A stretch of 64,000 bases of DNA from Psychromicrobium silvestre (GCF_013408295.1 NZ_JACBYQ010000002.1:744001-808000); one strand, 5' to 3'. Counted from the first letter of the stretch, positions 33,433 to 42,516 are shown. The notes: generated by a model from the sequence alone, not told the origin. Numbers and translations are program-made.

Positions 33433-34857
33433 TTAGAGAGCAGCCCCCCGACGACGCCGGATCACCAGGAGTAGCACGGCACCTAGGATGAGCAGTGCGG
33501 CCGCCCCGGCGAGCAACATCGTGATGCCAGTGGCTCCGGTGTAGGCGAGTGAACTCGCCGAGATAACCGTTCCGGCTGGGATAACCGACATTCCTGGAGC
33601 GTTGGACCCGCTCATTCCATTGTTTCCGGGAGTAACGCCTGGGTTGCTTCCCGGGTTCGTGCCTGGGTTGCTTCCCGGGTTGGTTCCGGGGTTAGTACCT
33701 GGATTCGTGCCCGGGTTTGTCCCCGGATCGGTGCCGGGATCGGTGCCGGGATCGGTGCCAGGATCCGTGCCAGGATCCTGCACCGTGGATCCCGTTGTGG
33801 TGCTATCGCCGATGACGCTAATGGCATTCCCCGCGATGGTAATCGGCAGGCTCGGAGCCAAGCCGATTTGGGTGCCACCTAGTAAACCTCCGCCGGTCGT
33901 GCTGTTCTGGCTGCCTGGGCCGGCTGCGCGATTCGTGACGGTGGAGTTGGTGCTGGTGGAATCACCGAGGCCGCTGACTGCGGTGCCGGCTAGGGTCACA
34001 GGTGCGCTGGGTGCTAGGCCGATCTGGCTGGAGTTAGCCACCCCGCCTGCGCTGGTGCTGTTTTGATTGCCGGTGCCAGCCAGGGTGCCCGCACCGTTAG
34101 TAACGGCTGAATTGGTGCTCCTGGAGTTACCGATGACGCTGACTGCGTTACCGGCCAGAGCCACCGGTGCGCTGGGGTTGAGCGAGGCCTGAGTGCCATT
34201 GCCAATTCCACCTGCGCTGGTACTGCTTTGGCTGCTGGTGCCGGCTGGAGTGCCGGTCCCGTTGTTCACGGTGGAACCCGTGCTGCTTGAATTACCAAGA
34301 CCGCTGACGGCATTTCCGGCCAGAGCCACCGGCGCACTGGGCGCTAACCCGAGTTGAGTGCTGTTTCCCGCTCCCCCCGCACTACTGCTGGTCTGGCTGC
34401 TGCTAGCCGCGGGAGTAGTGACGCCTGCTGATCCGGTGGTTACCTTGGAGCCGGTACCCGTCGAATTGCCAACGCCACTAATGGAATTCCCGGAAACCGT
34501 GACCGGTGCCGAAAGATTCAGCAGCGCTTGACTGCCGTTGCCAGCCCCCGATCCCGTGGTGGTCGTTTGTTTGGCGCTATTGGCAGGAGCCGTGGCCACG
34601 TTAGAGCCGGTGCTCTTGGAATTACCGATACCGCTGATCGAGTTTCCAGAAACTGTGACCGGGACCGACAAGTTCACAATGGCTTGGCTTCCGCCCAATA
34701 GGCCGGAACCGGTGTGGCTGGTCTGTGTGGACGAGCTCGGCGGCGGAGCGCTTCCGGTGCTGGGTGGTTCTGCGGCGTTTGCGGCCGCTGCACCGAGGAC
34801 GACGACGCCTCCGGCAAAGAGGGATCCCCAAAGGGCCCTGCGTAAATAGGTATGCAT
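33433..34857 (-). CDS. Chaplin-like repeat surface protein with LAxTG anchor
   Basis: 474-aa exported protein. Signal peptide 1-29 (ends AAANAAEPP). Six repeats of about 50 residues follow, each built as G-N-G-(S/T)-Q ... PVTVSGNSISGIGNS and followed by a Ser/Thr-rich linker. The PVxVxGNxxxxxG core resembles chaplins, which coat aerial surfaces, but the chaplin cysteines are absent. Then comes a PGTDPGTN-type linker of 12-bp DNA repeats and a C-terminal sorting signal SLAYTG-hydrophobic-RRRRGAAL (LAxTG, class E sortase type). Expected to be covalently wall-bound. The next gene upstream is another secreted low-complexity protein, so the two may act together. Confidence 0.8.
   Translation of the reverse strand: MHTYLRRALWGSLFAGGVVVLGAAAANAAEPPSTGSAPPPSSSTQTSHTGSGLLGGSQAIVNLSVPVTVSGNSISGIGNSKSTGSNVATAPANSAKQTTTTGSGAGNGSQALLNLSAPVTVSGNSISGVGNSTGTGSKVTTGSAGVTTPAASSSQTSSSAGGAGNSTQLGLAPSAPVALAGNAVSGLGNSSSTGSTVNNGTGTPAGTSSQSSTSAGGIGNGTQASLNPSAPVALAGNAVSVIGNSRSTNSAVTNGAGTLAGTGNQNSTSAGGVANSSQIGLAPSAPVTLAGTAVSGLGDSTSTNSTVTNRAAGPGSQNSTTGGGLLGGTQIGLAPSLPITIAGNAISVIGDSTTTGSTVQDPGTDPGTDPGTDPGTDPGTNPGTNPGTNPGTNPGSNPGTNPGSNPGVTPGNNGMSGSNAPGMSVIPAGTVISASSLAYTGATGITMLLAGAAALLILGAVLLLVIRRRRGAAL
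33630..33780 (-). repeat. 12-bp tandem repeats coding the PG(T/S)(D/N) linker
   Basis: About a dozen imperfect 12-bp repeats (plus-strand unit such as GGATCGGTGCCG) encode the Pro-Gly-Thr-Asp/Asn linker of the chaplin-like protein. Unit length is a multiple of three, so copy-number change would keep the frame. Confidence 0.8.
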
Positions 34858-34944
34858 GATAATTCTCCTGACTGACTAAAAAGTGTGAATAACACTGGAA
34901 AGGGAAGTTGTCCCAGCTTTAGCTGAGGAACAACGCGATTCCGA

Positions 34945-36276
34945 TTAGTCAGGCGAGGAACCTGGATCATGAGCCAAGGCGCTCGGGGCATGCTGGCTAG
35001 GCAAGCCAACTAGCCCGGAGAGTTCATTGGCAGGAAGCTTGAAGACGCCGGACAGCACGGCCAGGGCTCCGTTAGGGGAGCCAGCTGAACCAGAGGTGCC
35101 GCCGGTGGAACTTGTGGATGGCGCGGGCGGTGATGGGAGCCCGGGCGAGGGTGCGACGGGGGATCCAGGGGGTGCTGCACCACCGGAGGGAGCCGTCGAG
35201 GTCGCCGGCTCGGGGACGTTTAGCGCGGCAAAGGCCAGTAGATCACCCAGCCCGGCTGTATTCGCCAAACCGTCTGCCTCCCCTCCGGGAGGGCTCGCCG
35301 CGTTTTGGGAGGTACCAGCATTTCCCTGAACTTTAGCCGCTTTGCCAGCTTCGGTGGTTTGAGCGCCGGAAACGGCTGCCGGTAGAGGCAGGACGCCGGG
35401 AAGCTGCGAAGGTACGGTGCCAATGCCCGGTGATGAACCGATTCCCGGTAGCGGGCCGATTCCCGGAAGGTCGCCAATACCAGGCACCGTGGTCCCCGGT
35501 AAGCCGGTCCCCGGCAAGCTGATAACCGGAGTCAAGTGGTCCAGCACGGAATCCACAGCGTCGACTACCGGAGGTACAGCAACTCCCACAACGGGCAGCT
35601 GGGAGGCGGGCGGTTCAACGGCCTTGACAGTTTGGTGCACCTGGCCGGTTACGGTGGTGACGGTCCCGTTGACAATCGGCTGAGCCGCGGTGGCCACTGG
35701 TGTAACCACAGCGACCACCGGAGTCAGAACCTCGTTAACGGTTTGCTTGACCGGAGCCAAGAGCTCGGGGATGCTCGGAGCGCTCACCGGAAGGCTGAGC
35801 TTCGGTGCCACGGCCTGAACGCTGGACTGCACGGTTTGTTTAACGAGGCCGACGACGTTGGGCAGCTTCGGTGTGCTGGTGACCGGAGCTGCCGGTGCCG
35901 ATGTGCTCGGTGCAAGTTGGGCTGTAGTAGCTGGCAGCGCTGAGGTCACGGGTGAAAGTATGCTGCCGAGTGTTCCTACGGTTCCTTTGACCAGCTTGCC
36001 GGTGGAGTTAAGGAGGCTGGCTCCGGGTCGCTGCTGGCCGCCGTCGGAAACATTGCTGCTGGTTCCCGGGATTGTTGACGCGGTGGCAGATTGCGCACCG
36101 AGTACGCCTAGCAGGAGGGCCGCGGAGCCGGCCAAGCCGGTAAGGATGGTGAGCCGAAGAATCTTTTGCGCCCGCCGACGGGGCATGATCTGGGCGCTAT
36201 CGAAGGTGACTTGCTCGCCTGTCTCGAACTCCCCAGTACTCACGATGCAACCCACCCCCTTGCGTGACTTACCCAC
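34945..36276 (-). CDS. Secreted Pro/Val/Gly-rich protein, unknown
   Basis: 443-aa protein without a known domain. A basic N-terminus (MPRRRAQKILRLT, from residue 31) leads a hydrophobic segment LTGLAGSAALLLGVLGAQSATA, which fits a signal peptide; translation may begin at the upstream ATG or at residue 31. The mature part is low complexity: Val/Pro/Thr-rich amphipathic stretches (LVKQTVQSSVQAVAPKLSLPV), a PGIGxLPGIG repeat around 290-340, and a Pro/Ser/Gly-rich tail. There is no sorting signal or C-terminal membrane segment. It lies 87 bp ahead of the chaplin-like gene on the same strand, so the two are probably co-expressed. It could be an extracellular matrix partner. Confidence 0.65.
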   Translation of the reverse strand: MGKSRKGVGCIVSTGEFETGEQVTFDSAQIMPRRRAQKILRLTILTGLAGSAALLLGVLGAQSATASTIPGTSSNVSDGGQQRPGASLLNSTGKLVKGTVGTLGSILSPVTSALPATTAQLAPSTSAPAAPVTSTPKLPNVVGLVKQTVQSSVQAVAPKLSLPVSAPSIPELLAPVKQTVNEVLTPVVAVVTPVATAAQPIVNGTVTTVTGQVHQTVKAVEPPASQLPVVGVAVPPVVDAVDSVLDHLTPVISLPGTGLPGTTVPGIGDLPGIGPLPGIGSSPGIGTVPSQLPGVLPLPAAVSGAQTTEAGKAAKVQGNAGTSQNAASPPGGEADGLANTAGLGDLLAFAALNVPEPATSTAPSGGAAPPGSPVAPSPGLPSPPAPSTSSTGGTSGSAGSPNGALAVLSGVFKLPANELSGLVGLPSQHAPSALAHDPGSSPD

Positions 36277-36314
36277 TCTTTTTCAGAGTAGATCCCGCAA
36301 AGAGCAGAGTCCAG

Positions 36315-36365
36315 GCTTCGGAAAATTTCTAGCCGACTGGCTAAGCCAAGTGGCTAGACCGAAGC
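36315..36365 (-). terminator. Terminator-like hairpin after the NCS2 permease gene
   Basis: Nested arms CTAGCC/GGCTAG (36329-36334, 36352-36357) and outer GCTTCGG/CCGAAGC (36315-36321, 36359-36365). On the - strand the inner hairpin is followed by AAATTTT. It separates the permease gene from the secreted-protein gene. Confidence 0.5.
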
Positions 36366-36384
36366 CCGATTGAGTGAGAGCCGC

Positions 36385-37827
36385 TTAGCTAATGCCCAGG
36401 AGCTGTTGGATTGGACCGATGCCGAAGAACACCATAAAGGCCGCTGCAACCACCCAGAGCAGCGGGTGGATCTCTTTGGCGCGGCCCTGGAAGGTCCGGA
36501 TGATCACGTAGGAGATGAAACCCGCGCCCAGGCCATTGGCGATGGAGTAGGTGAAGGGCATCAGGATGAAGGTGAGGAAGGCCGGAATGGCGATGCCCCA
36601 ATCGGACCAGTCGATCTTTCCGACCTGGGAAACCATCATGAAGCCAACCACCACGAGCGCTGGTGCCACCGCTTCGAAGGGGACCAAGGAAATCAGCGGA
36701 GTGAAGAACATGGCAATCAGGAAGAGTGCACCGGTCACCACCGAGGCGATGCCGGTGCGGGCGCCTTCGCCGATCCCGGCACCCGACTCAACGTAGATCT
36801 GATTGGAGGAAACCGAAGCGCCGCCACCAACAACCGCGCCGATCGCGTCAACCAGTAGCACTCGATTAACGTCCGGGATATTGCCCGCTTTATCCACGGT
36901 GCCGGCTTCATTGGCCAGGCCAACCATGGTGCCCATGGCATCGAAGAAAATGCTGAGCAGAATAGAGAAGGCTAGTAGGGTGGCAGCCACCCCGCCAAGA
37001 TGGATGAAGGCACCAAACAGATCGACGTGACCAATGATGGAGAGATCCGGAAGCGAAAAGTTCTTTAGCTCCGGAACCACCAGGGACCAACCGAGCGGAT
37101 TGCTCACTTTACCGTCAAAGCTGGGGCCGATCTTGAAGATCAGTTCTAAAACATTGGCCAGGATGGTCGCTGCAACCACGCCGATCAGAATTGCTCCGCG
37201 AACTTTGCGGATCACTAAGACAATGGTCAATGCTAGGCCAACTACGAAGACCAGGGTGGGCCAGCCAATCAGCTTGCCATCGAAGCCAAGACCGACCGGA
37301 ACAGTGGTGCCCGCGACGTCGGGGATGCGGCGGACGAATCCGGCGTTAACGAGCCCGATCAGTGCAATGAACAGGCCAATGCCCACCACGATTGCGGTCT
37401 TCAGCCCTTCCGGAACGGCCTTAAAGACCGCGGTTCGAAAGCCGGTGAGCACCAAGATCAGCATGGTCACACCGGAGACCATGATGAGTCCCATCATGTC
37501 GGCCCAAGTGAGTCCGGGATGCGAGGCCACCGTGACCGCAACGAAGGCGTTGACCCCGAGGCCGGTGGCCAGTGCAAAGGGATGTCTGGCCCAGGCACCC
37601 ATCAGGATGGTTAAGATGCCAGCCACCAGAGCAGTTACGGCGGCCACGCGCTCACCGCCCAGCAGTGCGCCGCTGGAATCTTTACCGCCCAAGATAAGCG
37701 GGTTCAGCACCACAATGTAGCTCATGGCGAAGAAGGTAGCCAAGCCACCACGGATCTCCCGGGAAAGATTTGATCCACGTTCGGAGACTTTGAAGTAACG
37801 GTCGATTGCGGAGGGTAAAGACGCCAT
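36385..37827 (-). CDS. NCS2 family permease (adenine/guanine/hypoxanthine type)
   Basis: 480-aa membrane transporter of the AzgA-like branch of the nucleobase:cation symporter-2 family. It starts SAIDRYFKVSERGSNLSREIRGGLATFFAMSYIVVLNPLIL, the hallmark of this branch. The discontinuous helix motifs are ATGLGVNAFVAVT and, in the second half, LLSIFFDAMGTMVGLANEAG and SVSSNQIYVESGAGIGEGARTG. About 12-14 membrane segments. It imports purine bases with protons. Two unrelated genes flank it; no purine-degradation gene is near. Confidence 0.94.
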   Translation of the reverse strand: MASLPSAIDRYFKVSERGSNLSREIRGGLATFFAMSYIVVLNPLILGGKDSSGALLGGERVAAVTALVAGILTILMGAWARHPFALATGLGVNAFVAVTVASHPGLTWADMMGLIMVSGVTMLILVLTGFRTAVFKAVPEGLKTAIVVGIGLFIALIGLVNAGFVRRIPDVAGTTVPVGLGFDGKLIGWPTLVFVVGLALTIVLVIRKVRGAILIGVVAATILANVLELIFKIGPSFDGKVSNPLGWSLVVPELKNFSLPDLSIIGHVDLFGAFIHLGGVAATLLAFSILLSIFFDAMGTMVGLANEAGTVDKAGNIPDVNRVLLVDAIGAVVGGGASVSSNQIYVESGAGIGEGARTGIASVVTGALFLIAMFFTPLISLVPFEAVAPALVVVGFMMVSQVGKIDWSDWGIAIPAFLTFILMPFTYSIANGLGAGFISYVIIRTFQGRAKEIHPLLWVVAAAFMVFFGIGPIQQLLGIS

Positions 37828-37909
37828 GGAACGATCCTAGCGTCAAGTCCAGCGGCTCCGCCGGGGATGACCCACAACGATCACAGCGCGGATGACGTAG
37901 CGTAGGAGC

Positions 37910-38515
37910 ATGTCCGTTTTGAGCCCTGCCGCCCCCCATCGTTTGCCGATCCGGAAGCTGCTGGCCGCCGTCGTACTGACCGTGGGAGTCGTCTTGGCGC
38001 TGCTGTTGCCCGCGGGTGCCGCAAGCGCGCATGATGTGGTGGAGCAGACCTCTCCGGCCAATGGCTCAACCGTGACGGTGATGCCCACGGAGCTCACCAT
38101 CTCCCTAAACAACACTCCGGCGGCAATTGGCTCGAAAATCGAGATCAAGGACGTCGGCGGTCAGAATTGGGCGCAGGGCGACGTTTCGGTGCTCGATAGG
38201 GTGGCCAGTATTCAGCTGAAGTCGGGAGCGCCCGCCGGTCAGTACCTGGTGAACTGGCGGCTGGTTTCCTCCGACGGGCACCCGATTGAGGGCACCTTCG
38301 GGTTTACGGTGAGCACGGGAGTGGCTGGTTCGACGGCGGGCTCCGGGGCAACGCTGGGCACCCCGGCTCCGGTGAGCACTCCACAGGCTCAGGAGCAGAG
38401 CACAAGCACCGGTGGTTTCCCTTGGTTGATCGCGATTGCCGTAGCGGTTGCCTTGGTCATCCTGGTAGCGCTGCTGATCTTCGTACGGAGGCTGCGGAAA
38501 GGTTCGGCCGAGTAA
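37910..38515 (+). CDS. CopC-domain exported protein
   Basis: 201-aa protein. Signal peptide with VLTVGVVLALLLPAGAASA then the mature N-terminus HDVVEQTSPANGSTVTVMPTELTISLNN, as in CopC/YcnJ-type copper-binding domains, where the first histidine is a Cu(II) ligand. The domain ends LVNWRLVSSDGHPIEGTFGFTV, with the second conserved histidine in DGHPI. A Thr/Ser-rich linker and a C-terminal membrane anchor (LIAIAVAVALVILVALLIFVRRLRK) follow. A copper-handling surface protein is likely; no CopD or YcnI gene is adjacent. Confidence 0.92.
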   Translation: MSVLSPAAPHRLPIRKLLAAVVLTVGVVLALLLPAGAASAHDVVEQTSPANGSTVTVMPTELTISLNNTPAAIGSKIEIKDVGGQNWAQGDVSVLDRVASIQLKSGAPAGQYLVNWRLVSSDGHPIEGTFGFTVSTGVAGSTAGSGATLGTPAPVSTPQAQEQSTSTGGFPWLIAIAVAVALVILVALLIFVRRLRKGSAE

Positions 38516-38555
38516 TCTTGGTCAGGCTTAATCTCAGGTCAGGCCTAGGCTCGAA

Positions 38556-39131
38556 TCAGGCCAGGGCGTTCTGCCGTAATTGGCTCTGAGTGCTGATCGC
38601 CTGGCTGACGTTCTTCGCCTGGCGCAGGATGTCCTTGGTGCTGGGCAGCAGCGCATCGCCAACACCCACCAAATAAAGCCCCAGGGCGTGTAGTGCGTTT
38701 ACTACGTCCTTGCCGATGGAGATGCCTAGCGAAGCCAGGAAACGGCGTAGCTGGCTCTGGGCACAGCGGGTTAGCACCACGTTTTCGGCCAGCAGCACGC
38801 CCTCCGAGGTGCGGATTACCCATTGCTGCGGCTTCTCCGGGTCAATGCTCAGCTCGGTAGCCTTCGCTTGAGTGCGTACATCGAGGCTATGGCTAGAGGC
38901 GTAATGCCGGAGCACCCGGAGGATTTCGCCGCGTTCCGCAAGGCTCCCAGGCTCCGCAAGTTCGGCTTTGCGGGCCACCGGCTCAACGCCGAAGAGTTCC
39001 AGCTGATCCACCACAATAGACTCAACGCCCTGCCTACTCAGCTCACTGGCCACGGCCAAGCCGGAAAGACCCGAGCCGATCACCACCGTGGTGGTGTGTT
39101 CCATCTGAGCAGTGCCAAGCGCGCGAGTCAT
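38556..39131 (-). CDS. Short FAD/NAD(P)-binding protein
   Basis: 191-aa protein beginning with a Rossmann-type dinucleotide fold: TTVVIGSGLSGLAVASELSRQGVESIVVDQ contains GxGxxG and the acidic residue at the end of strand 2. It lacks the large second half of a flavoprotein oxidoreductase, so it is a minimal or truncated member. A further GVGDALLPS near the end recalls the second FAD motif (GD). The start 39131 has GGAGG nine bases upstream. No cysteine pair of a thioredoxin reductase is seen. Function uncertain; could be a degraded monooxygenase relative. Confidence 0.65.
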   Translation of the reverse strand: MTRALGTAQMEHTTTVVIGSGLSGLAVASELSRQGVESIVVDQLELFGVEPVARKAELAEPGSLAERGEILRVLRHYASSHSLDVRTQAKATELSIDPEKPQQWVIRTSEGVLLAENVVLTRCAQSQLRRFLASLGISIGKDVVNALHALGLYLVGVGDALLPSTKDILRQAKNVSQAISTQSQLRQNALA

Positions 39132-39458
39132 GGAATGGTGCCTCCCCATGGGCCTCCCGAAGGTATCCCATTAAGTTGAATGCTGAGCTACTTCCCTGGG
39201 CTGTAAGACACGGTCCAGAGGGGCGTTCGTGAAGACACCCCCCCCGGGGTCCGCACTGTTTCGAAGCCTACAGAACTTCTCTAGTCCTGGATAGACCTCT
39301 GGCAACTCTGCTGACTGGAGAAAATGCCGACTGTCCCAGTCAGTAGAGTTATGACTTCTCGATACCGACGGCACGCTGTCAAGCATCCTTGACGGGTTCT
39401 CGGGAAGCGTGAATAGTGAAAAGTAAGTAGTTCGCCGACCACGATGAAGGGACGGACC
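39132..39458. other. Intergenic region between divergent genes
   Basis: About 330 bp with no credible ORF. It should contain the promoters of the FAD protein (-) and the UspA gene (+). A run of C residues (around 39238) is visible, but I see no clear operator or RNA. Confidence 0.5.
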
Positions 39459-40472
39459 ATGAGCGAGTCAAAGCAACCCGAAGGCGCCGCGGAGACCCCG
39501 CAGGGCAAGGAACTCCAGCCGCCAACCGGCATTGTGGTGGGCGTGGACGGCTCGGATCACGGTAATTGCGCTCTGATCTGGGCGGCACGCGAAGCCCAGC
39601 GGCGGAAGAGGCCTTTGCACCTGGTAACGGCTTATTCGGTGCCTATCTTCGCGGCTTCCGGCCTCGACGGTGGCTTCGCCACCATCGACGACAGTGTGAT
39701 TCGGCAGGGAGCCGAAATTGTGCTGGAACAAGCCGTGAACAGCCTGGCTGAGTACGATCTTGAGCTGGATGCCCGGGTGGAAGCAGGAGACGCGTCCGGG
39801 GTGTTGCTCGAAATGTCTGAGACCGCGGAGTTGCTGGTCTTTGGCTCCCGCGGACGTGGCGGCTTCGTGGGGCGTCTGCTCGGTTCGGTTTCCTCTGGTC
39901 TGCCGGGCCACTCTAAATGCCCCACCGTGACGGTTCCGCTCAAATGCGCTGCTCGATTAGGTGCCGCTGAGAAGCCCGAGGGCACGAAGCTGGTGGAGTC
40001 CACGGTTATTGTCGGGGTGGACGGTTCGGAACGGGCTCGTTACACCGTGCTGGTCGCAGCGGAAGAGGCGGAGCGTCAGGGACTGGCGCTCCGAGTAGTG
40101 TGCGCTGTGCCGCCCTATTCGGGGGCAATGACATGGTTGCCTGCACCTCTGGACCGCCAAGGCATGCTTGAGGACGTTAAGGTGCAACTGGCGGCGGGTA
40201 GCGCCTGGCTGCAGAGCCATTTCCCGAAGCTGAAAATCACTGCCGATGTGCTGGACGGGCCGCCGATTGAGATTCTGATCGGCGCGAGCGAGGTCTCCGA
40301 ACTCCTGGTCCTGGGCACGCGCGGCCACGGTGGTTTTGCCGGAATGCTCCTGGGCTCAACAACCGATGCCGTGCTACACCACGCCAAGGGCCCCGTTATG
40401 GTGGTCCCGGAGCATGACGACCCGCGATTGGCGGATCGGGCCAATTTCGGCCCGATGCTCAAGGAAATCTAA
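39459..40472 (+). CDS. Universal stress protein, tandem UspA
   Basis: 337-aa protein with two UspA domains. Domain 1 starts GIVVGVDGSDHGNCALIWAAREA and ends in the ATP motif GSRGRGGFVGRLLGSVSSGL...CPTVTVP; domain 2 starts VIVGVDGSERARYTVLVAAEEA and ends GTRGHGGFAGMLLGSTTDAV...GPVMVVP. Both keep the G-2x-G-9x-G(S/T) nucleotide site. Tandem Usps are common in actinobacteria and respond to hypoxia, starvation or other stress. The ATG at 39459 is supported by an AGGGACGG upstream; an ATG five codons earlier is possible. Confidence 0.93.
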   Translation: MSESKQPEGAAETPQGKELQPPTGIVVGVDGSDHGNCALIWAAREAQRRKRPLHLVTAYSVPIFAASGLDGGFATIDDSVIRQGAEIVLEQAVNSLAEYDLELDARVEAGDASGVLLEMSETAELLVFGSRGRGGFVGRLLGSVSSGLPGHSKCPTVTVPLKCAARLGAAEKPEGTKLVESTVIVGVDGSERARYTVLVAAEEAERQGLALRVVCAVPPYSGAMTWLPAPLDRQGMLEDVKVQLAAGSAWLQSHFPKLKITADVLDGPPIEILIGASEVSELLVLGTRGHGGFAGMLLGSTTDAVLHHAKGPVMVVPEHDDPRLADRANFGPMLKEI

Positions 40473-40507
40473 ACCCCGGCTGCGCCGTGCGTTCAGTACC
40501 GAGTCGC

Positions 40508-41920
40508 TCAGTATCGGGCGGCGTAACCGTACAACGCCATACCGGACATCCAGCTCAGTGGCGTGACGGCAATGCCATCGCTCGGGTTCAGGGCCTGAAC
40601 CACCTGGCCGTTGCCGATGTAGATTGCCACATGTGTGAAGAAGCCGGATCCGTTGTCGTTGAAGGCCAGGATGTCTCCGTAGCGCATCTGAGAGAGCGGA
40701 ACCCTAGTGGGTGCGTTCCAGAACTGATCGGAGCCGCCTCGAGGTAGGTTTACGCCGACCGAGCGGAAGGCCGCCCAGATCAAGCCGGAGCAGTCGTAGC
40801 CGACCGGCCCGGTGCCGCCCCAGACATAGGGGCCGCCAACCTTAGACATTGCGAACGAAACCATGCCACTGATGTTCACCCCAGAGCTTGGCGGTGTGGT
40901 GACCGGCGGGGTGGTAACAGGGGGCGTCGTGACCGGCGGGGTCGTGGTGACTGGTGGCTTAGGGGTGGTGGGCTTCGGCGTGGTCACCGGAGTCTGCGGT
41001 GTTGTCACCGGAGGATTGACAACGGCAGGCTGGTTATTGACCGGATTCGAGGTCACCGGATTGCTCGTCGCCGGCGGCGTAGGAGCAGGCTGCTTCTTCG
41101 ACGCTTCGATCAGCGCGGCCAGGCGGGCTGCTTCCTTCTGCTGCTCCAGCCCGGTAATTCGGGCGCTTTCCAAAGCGGCCGTAGTGTTCTTCAACGTGGC
41201 CAGTTGCCCAATCAGGACGGTGCGCTGTTGCTGGTTCTTAGCGATCAGGGCATTTTGGGCGGCTACTGCAGCATCCGCCTGAGATTTCGCTGTCTCGGCA
41301 GTTTTCGCTGCCTCGTCTGCGGCCTGCTGAGCCTGTGCCGCGGCGTCCTTGAGGGCGCTCGCCGTGGCGGCGGTGGACTTGGCGTCGTCAAAGGTCTTGC
41401 TGCGGTTGGCGCCGAGCATTGACAGGGTAGAAGCCTGGTAGAGAACATCGCCGGAGCCTCCGGTGACGAATGACTCAATGCTGGGGTTCAACCCACCGGT
41501 CTTGTAGATGGTACTGGCCAACTGACCGACCGCATTGCGAGCCTTGTCCGAGGTTTTGATGGCGGCGGCGGCTTTAGCCTGGGCGTCTTTCGCGGCGCCC
41601 TGTTTGTCCTGCAGGGTGACCAGCGCCGTGGAGTAGGCGTCATTGGTTTTCATGGAAGCCGTCATGGAGGTTTGCAAACTTTGATTGCCCGAGTCGATCA
41701 GACCCTCGATCTTGCCTACCTCGGCGCTCGTCGAGGCTTGATTCTTTTTCGCGTTAGCAATGTCCTGCTGGGAGGGGATCTCCGGTGCTGCGGGCAGACT
41801 GCCCGGCGTTTGTGGGAGTGGCTGGGCGTTAGCAGGTACCGAGCTAACTCCCAGGACTAAGGACGTACTTGCCGCTAGCACCAGACCTGTGGTCAACCAG
41901 CGTTTCATCTTCGCACTCAT
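40508..41920 (-). CDS. Secreted NlpC/P60 peptidoglycan endopeptidase
   Basis: 470-aa cell-wall hydrolase of the RipA/RpfI type. Signal peptide 1-32 (LAASTSLVLGVSSVPANA). A long coiled coil (about 50-270, Ala/Gln/Lys-rich) resembles the autoinhibitory helical region of RipA. A Pro/Thr linker (TTPKPPVTTTPPVTTPP) joins it to the NlpC/P60 domain, with catalytic Cys in YDCSGLIWAAF, His in FFTHVAIYIG and a third polar residue near ALNPSDG. It cleaves stem-peptide bonds at division. An upstream region with repeated ACACTGGT could hold regulatory sites. Confidence 0.94.
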   Translation of the reverse strand: MSAKMKRWLTTGLVLAASTSLVLGVSSVPANAQPLPQTPGSLPAAPEIPSQQDIANAKKNQASTSAEVGKIEGLIDSGNQSLQTSMTASMKTNDAYSTALVTLQDKQGAAKDAQAKAAAAIKTSDKARNAVGQLASTIYKTGGLNPSIESFVTGGSGDVLYQASTLSMLGANRSKTFDDAKSTAATASALKDAAAQAQQAADEAAKTAETAKSQADAAVAAQNALIAKNQQQRTVLIGQLATLKNTTAALESARITGLEQQKEAARLAALIEASKKQPAPTPPATSNPVTSNPVNNQPAVVNPPVTTPQTPVTTPKPTTPKPPVTTTPPVTTPPVTTPPVTTPPSSGVNISGMVSFAMSKVGGPYVWGGTGPVGYDCSGLIWAAFRSVGVNLPRGGSDQFWNAPTRVPLSQMRYGDILAFNDNGSGFFTHVAIYIGNGQVVQALNPSDGIAVTPLSWMSGMALYGYAARY

Positions 41921-42094
41921 TCAAAGCCTCACCTAGCGATTAATGGATGAATGCAGGCAGCAGCATTCACACAACAATCACGAGGCTACGTGGTCAAATG
42001 TCACTTTGGCAACACTGGTCACATCTTTAACATAAACAACACTGGTGTCATTTAGCTGGCAGCGACACGGCGTGTCGCGAATATTTTCTGCGCT
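41921..42094 (-). promoter_or_regulatory. Upstream region of the NlpC/P60 gene with repeated motif
   Basis: ACACTGGT appears twice (near 42013 and 42048), and GTCAC/GTAAC-like pentamers lie between them. Cell-wall hydrolase genes in actinobacteria are often controlled by MtrA at such direct repeats. This is a weak suggestion. Confidence 0.25.
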
Positions 42095-42502
42095 TTATCC
42101 CCAGCCCAGTTCGTGCAAAGTTCGGTCGTCAATACCGAAGTGATGAGCGATTTCATGCACCACCGTGATCAGCACCTGCCGCACCACTCCCTCCCTGCTA
42201 CGGCACAGATCGAGAATCGGCTGTCGATAGATGCAGATTTTGTCGGGCAGGGAGCCGATGCCCGACCATTCGGTGCGTTTAGTCAGCGGCACGCCTCGAT
42301 AAAGGCCGAGCAGGATGAGGTCGGGGTTTTGGCCGGGCCGGGGCTGATAGCGCTCCTCCACCACGATGGCGACGTTGCTCAAGTAGGCGGTGAACTCGGC
42401 TGGGATTTGCGCAACGGCGTCGTCCACTGCCGCTTCAAACTCAGCCAAGCCCATTTCATAGCGGCCGAAGTGAGGCATTCCGGCGAGCGGATCAGTCATC
42501 AC
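42095..42502 (-). CDS. Zincin-like metallopeptidase family protein
   Basis: 135-aa protein of the small zincin-like family (formerly DUF1025). The zinc motif is HEIAHHFGIDD (HExxH + downstream D) near the C-terminus, preceded by VRQVLITVVHE, and the N-terminal part contains LSNVAIVVEERYQPRPGQNPDLILLGLYRGVPLTKR, all typical of the family. The physiological substrate is unknown. It ends 14 bp from the EamA transporter gene upstream on the same strand. Confidence 0.88.
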   Translation of the reverse strand: MMTDPLAGMPHFGRYEMGLAEFEAAVDDAVAQIPAEFTAYLSNVAIVVEERYQPRPGQNPDLILLGLYRGVPLTKRTEWSGIGSLPDKICIYRQPILDLCRSREGVVRQVLITVVHEIAHHFGIDDRTLHELGWG

Positions 42503-42516
42503 CCCAGCCTAAGCGC

